From Lachnospiraceae bacterium (GTDB taxonomy: Bacteria; Bacillota_A; Clostridia; Lachnospirales; Lachnospiraceae), in NCBI GenBank assembly GCA_017621115.1, contig JAGATU010000064.1, forward strand, positions 1 through 15,209: 15,209 bases of DNA, given 5' to 3'. A program made the translations under genes and the position numbers. Under the pieces are notes generated by a model. It made no database searches. It worked only from the letters and a program-made list of their open reading frames with translations, and had not been told where the DNA came from. Shown here in pieces: positions 14,270-15,209 of the stretch. Within the stretch, counting starts at the first letter, position 1. Each line of letters starts with the position of its first letter.

Positions 14270-15073
14270 ATGATTGATAAGTATTTGAATACAAGTAACG
14301 GAAACGTGTATTATCAGGTTTCCGATAACTGGGATAATGAGAAAGAGACGATATTCTTTTTTCATGGATTGACCGCGGATCATACGATGTTTGAGGAGCA
14401 GTGTCTGTATTTTCAGGGAAAATATAATGTAATTGCATGGGATGCGCCATGTCATGGGAAATCAAGGCCGTACAGCATTTTATCGTTGGAAGACAGCAGC
14501 GACGTGATTTTACAGATATTAAAGGAAAATCAGATTGACCGGATAATTGCAGTCGGACAATCCCTTGGAGGATATTACATACAGGCATTCATTGCGCGTC
14601 ATCCGGAAATGGTGTCGGCATTTATCGGCATCGGAACGACGCCGTATGGACATAGTTACTATTCAAAGTCCGATATATTTTGGATAAAGCAAGTCGGCTG
14701 GATGGGAATGTGTTACCCGCTTAATCCGCTGAAAAAGGCATCATCCAAGCAGGCAACAACAACCAAAGCCGGGTATGAAAATATGATGGCGATGATTGCG
14801 CCGTATGGGAAACGTGAGTATTGTGATTTGATGCAGCGGGCATACGATGCTTTTTTGCAGGATAATTTTGATTTGGAAATAACTTGTCCCGTCTTGATAA
14901 CAAGTGGGGAATTTGATAAAGTCGGAAAAGTGAAAACATATTGTAAGATGTGGCATGAAAAGACAGGTTACCCGTGGATTGTGATAGAAGGAGCCGGACA
15001 TATTGCCAACGTCGATAATCCTACGCAGATGAACCGCGTGATGGAGGAGTTTTTGGCCAGTCATGATTTGTAA
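14270..15073 (+). CDS. Alpha/beta fold hydrolase
   Basis: A 267-residue serine hydrolase. The oxyanion-region HG is at residues 32-33 (FFFHGLTADH). The nucleophile elbow GQSLGG has Ser98, the acid is probably Asp216 (SGEFDKVG), and His244 (GAGHIAN) completes the triad. A lid of about residues 125-195, rich in aromatic and basic residues, separates the two halves. This class covers esterases, lipases and C-C hydrolases, and the substrate is not evident. AGGGG lies six bases before the ATG. It follows the cyclase gene by 38 nt and is followed by another plus-strand gene start 18 nt after its stop, so it is the middle gene of an operon. It may act on a product of the cyclase, but this is speculative. 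Confidence 0.92.
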   Translation: MIDKYLNTSNGNVYYQVSDNWDNEKETIFFFHGLTADHTMFEEQCLYFQGKYNVIAWDAPCHGKSRPYSILSLEDSSDVILQILKENQIDRIIAVGQSLGGYYIQAFIARHPEMVSAFIGIGTTPYGHSYYSKSDIFWIKQVGWMGMCYPLNPLKKASSKQATTTKAGYENMMAMIAPYGKREYCDLMQRAYDAFLQDNFDLEITCPVLITSGEFDKVGKVKTYCKMWHEKTGYPWIVIEGAGHIANVDNPTQMNRVMEEFLASHDL

Positions 15074-15091
15074 TTACAGAAGGGGTAAGAG

Positions 15092-15209
15092 ATGTTTAAA
15101 GAGTGGAAGAAACTTGCGGGAAAGCCGCTTAGAATTATAGACATTTTAATCAGTATCGTGGTAATAGGGCTAACGGTATTTTTAATTATTTATTGGAAAC
15201 ATATCCCTG
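15092..15209 (+). CDS. Membrane-anchored protein, N-terminal fragment
   Basis: An open frame cut off by the right edge; 39 residues are visible. The start has AGGGG six bases upstream, similar to the preceding gene. A basic N-terminus (FKEWKKLAGKPLR) is followed by a hydrophobic stretch at about residues 14-34, then a Lys-His pair, which suggests a single N-terminal anchor or signal anchor. Function cannot be told from this fragment. The 18-nt gap places it in the cyclase-hydrolase operon. Confidence 0.65.
   Translation, partial: MFKEWKKLAGKPLRIIDILISIVVIGLTVFLIIYWKHIP

Noticed and set aside
13880..14455. 191-codon minus-strand frame across the cyclase and hydrolase genes
   Set aside because: It is antisense to two genes with clear catalytic motifs; its low-complexity Ser/Ala/Ile composition is typical of a shadow frame.
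1..15209. CRISPR array, insertion sequence, prophage or toxin-antitoxin system
   Set aside because: No spaced direct repeats, transposase or integrase motifs, terminal inverted repeats or paired small toxin-like genes were seen on either strand.

Overview
The window looks like a core chromosomal segment of a low-to-moderate GC Clostridia bacterium, most likely Lachnospiraceae-like. This is inferred from AGGAGG-type ribosome binding sites, dense short-gap gene packing, intrinsic terminators with T-tracts, a NiaR-type 3H regulator, a 'cytidylate kinase-like' protein and a ChvE-type binding lipoprotein. Nothing resembles a phage, insertion sequence, CRISPR array or plasmid function.

Layout. 1-2890 (minus): an NhaD/ArsB-type permease, a cytidylate-kinase-like P-loop protein 12 nt downstream, then a D-Ala-D-Ala carboxypeptidase that runs off the left edge. 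3067-3705 (plus): trmB, sharing a bidirectional terminator with a convergent class-3-type aldehyde dehydrogenase (3753-5114, minus). 5281-7304 (plus): histidine phosphatase, a small two-helix membrane protein, and a ChvE-type substrate-binding lipoprotein whose start lies 71 nt inside the membrane-protein gene. 7344-8131: tRNA-Pro(CGG) and tRNA-Lys(CTT) on the minus strand, flanking a plus-strand niaR-like gene. 8237-9913 (plus): a tatD hydrolase and rsmA, ended by a terminator. 10092-12946 (plus): an NhaC-type Na+/H+ antiporter, then a structured leader with a strong terminator, then an orphan beta subunit of the sodium-pumping decarboxylase family. 13025-13507 (minus): an Amidase_6-type protein. 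13644 to the right edge (plus): a kynurenine-formamidase-like cyclase, an alpha/beta hydrolase, and the start of a membrane-anchored protein.

Together the genes cover translation (trmB, rsmA, two tRNAs), ion and anion transport across the membrane (NhaD-like, NhaC, OadB-like), envelope work (carboxypeptidase, amidase domain, lipoprotein) and small-molecule metabolism (aldehyde dehydrogenase, cyclase, hydrolase).

The most striking element is the leader at 11638-11764. It has a closing helix around GGGAGTAG, internal helices and a CCGTCA motif, and its 3' closing strand is also the 5' half of a 16-bp terminator. The layout and motifs best match a short variant of the yybP-ykoY (Mn2+) riboswitch family. 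Here it precedes an orphan Na+-pump beta subunit next to an Na+/H+ antiporter, which is an unusual pairing.
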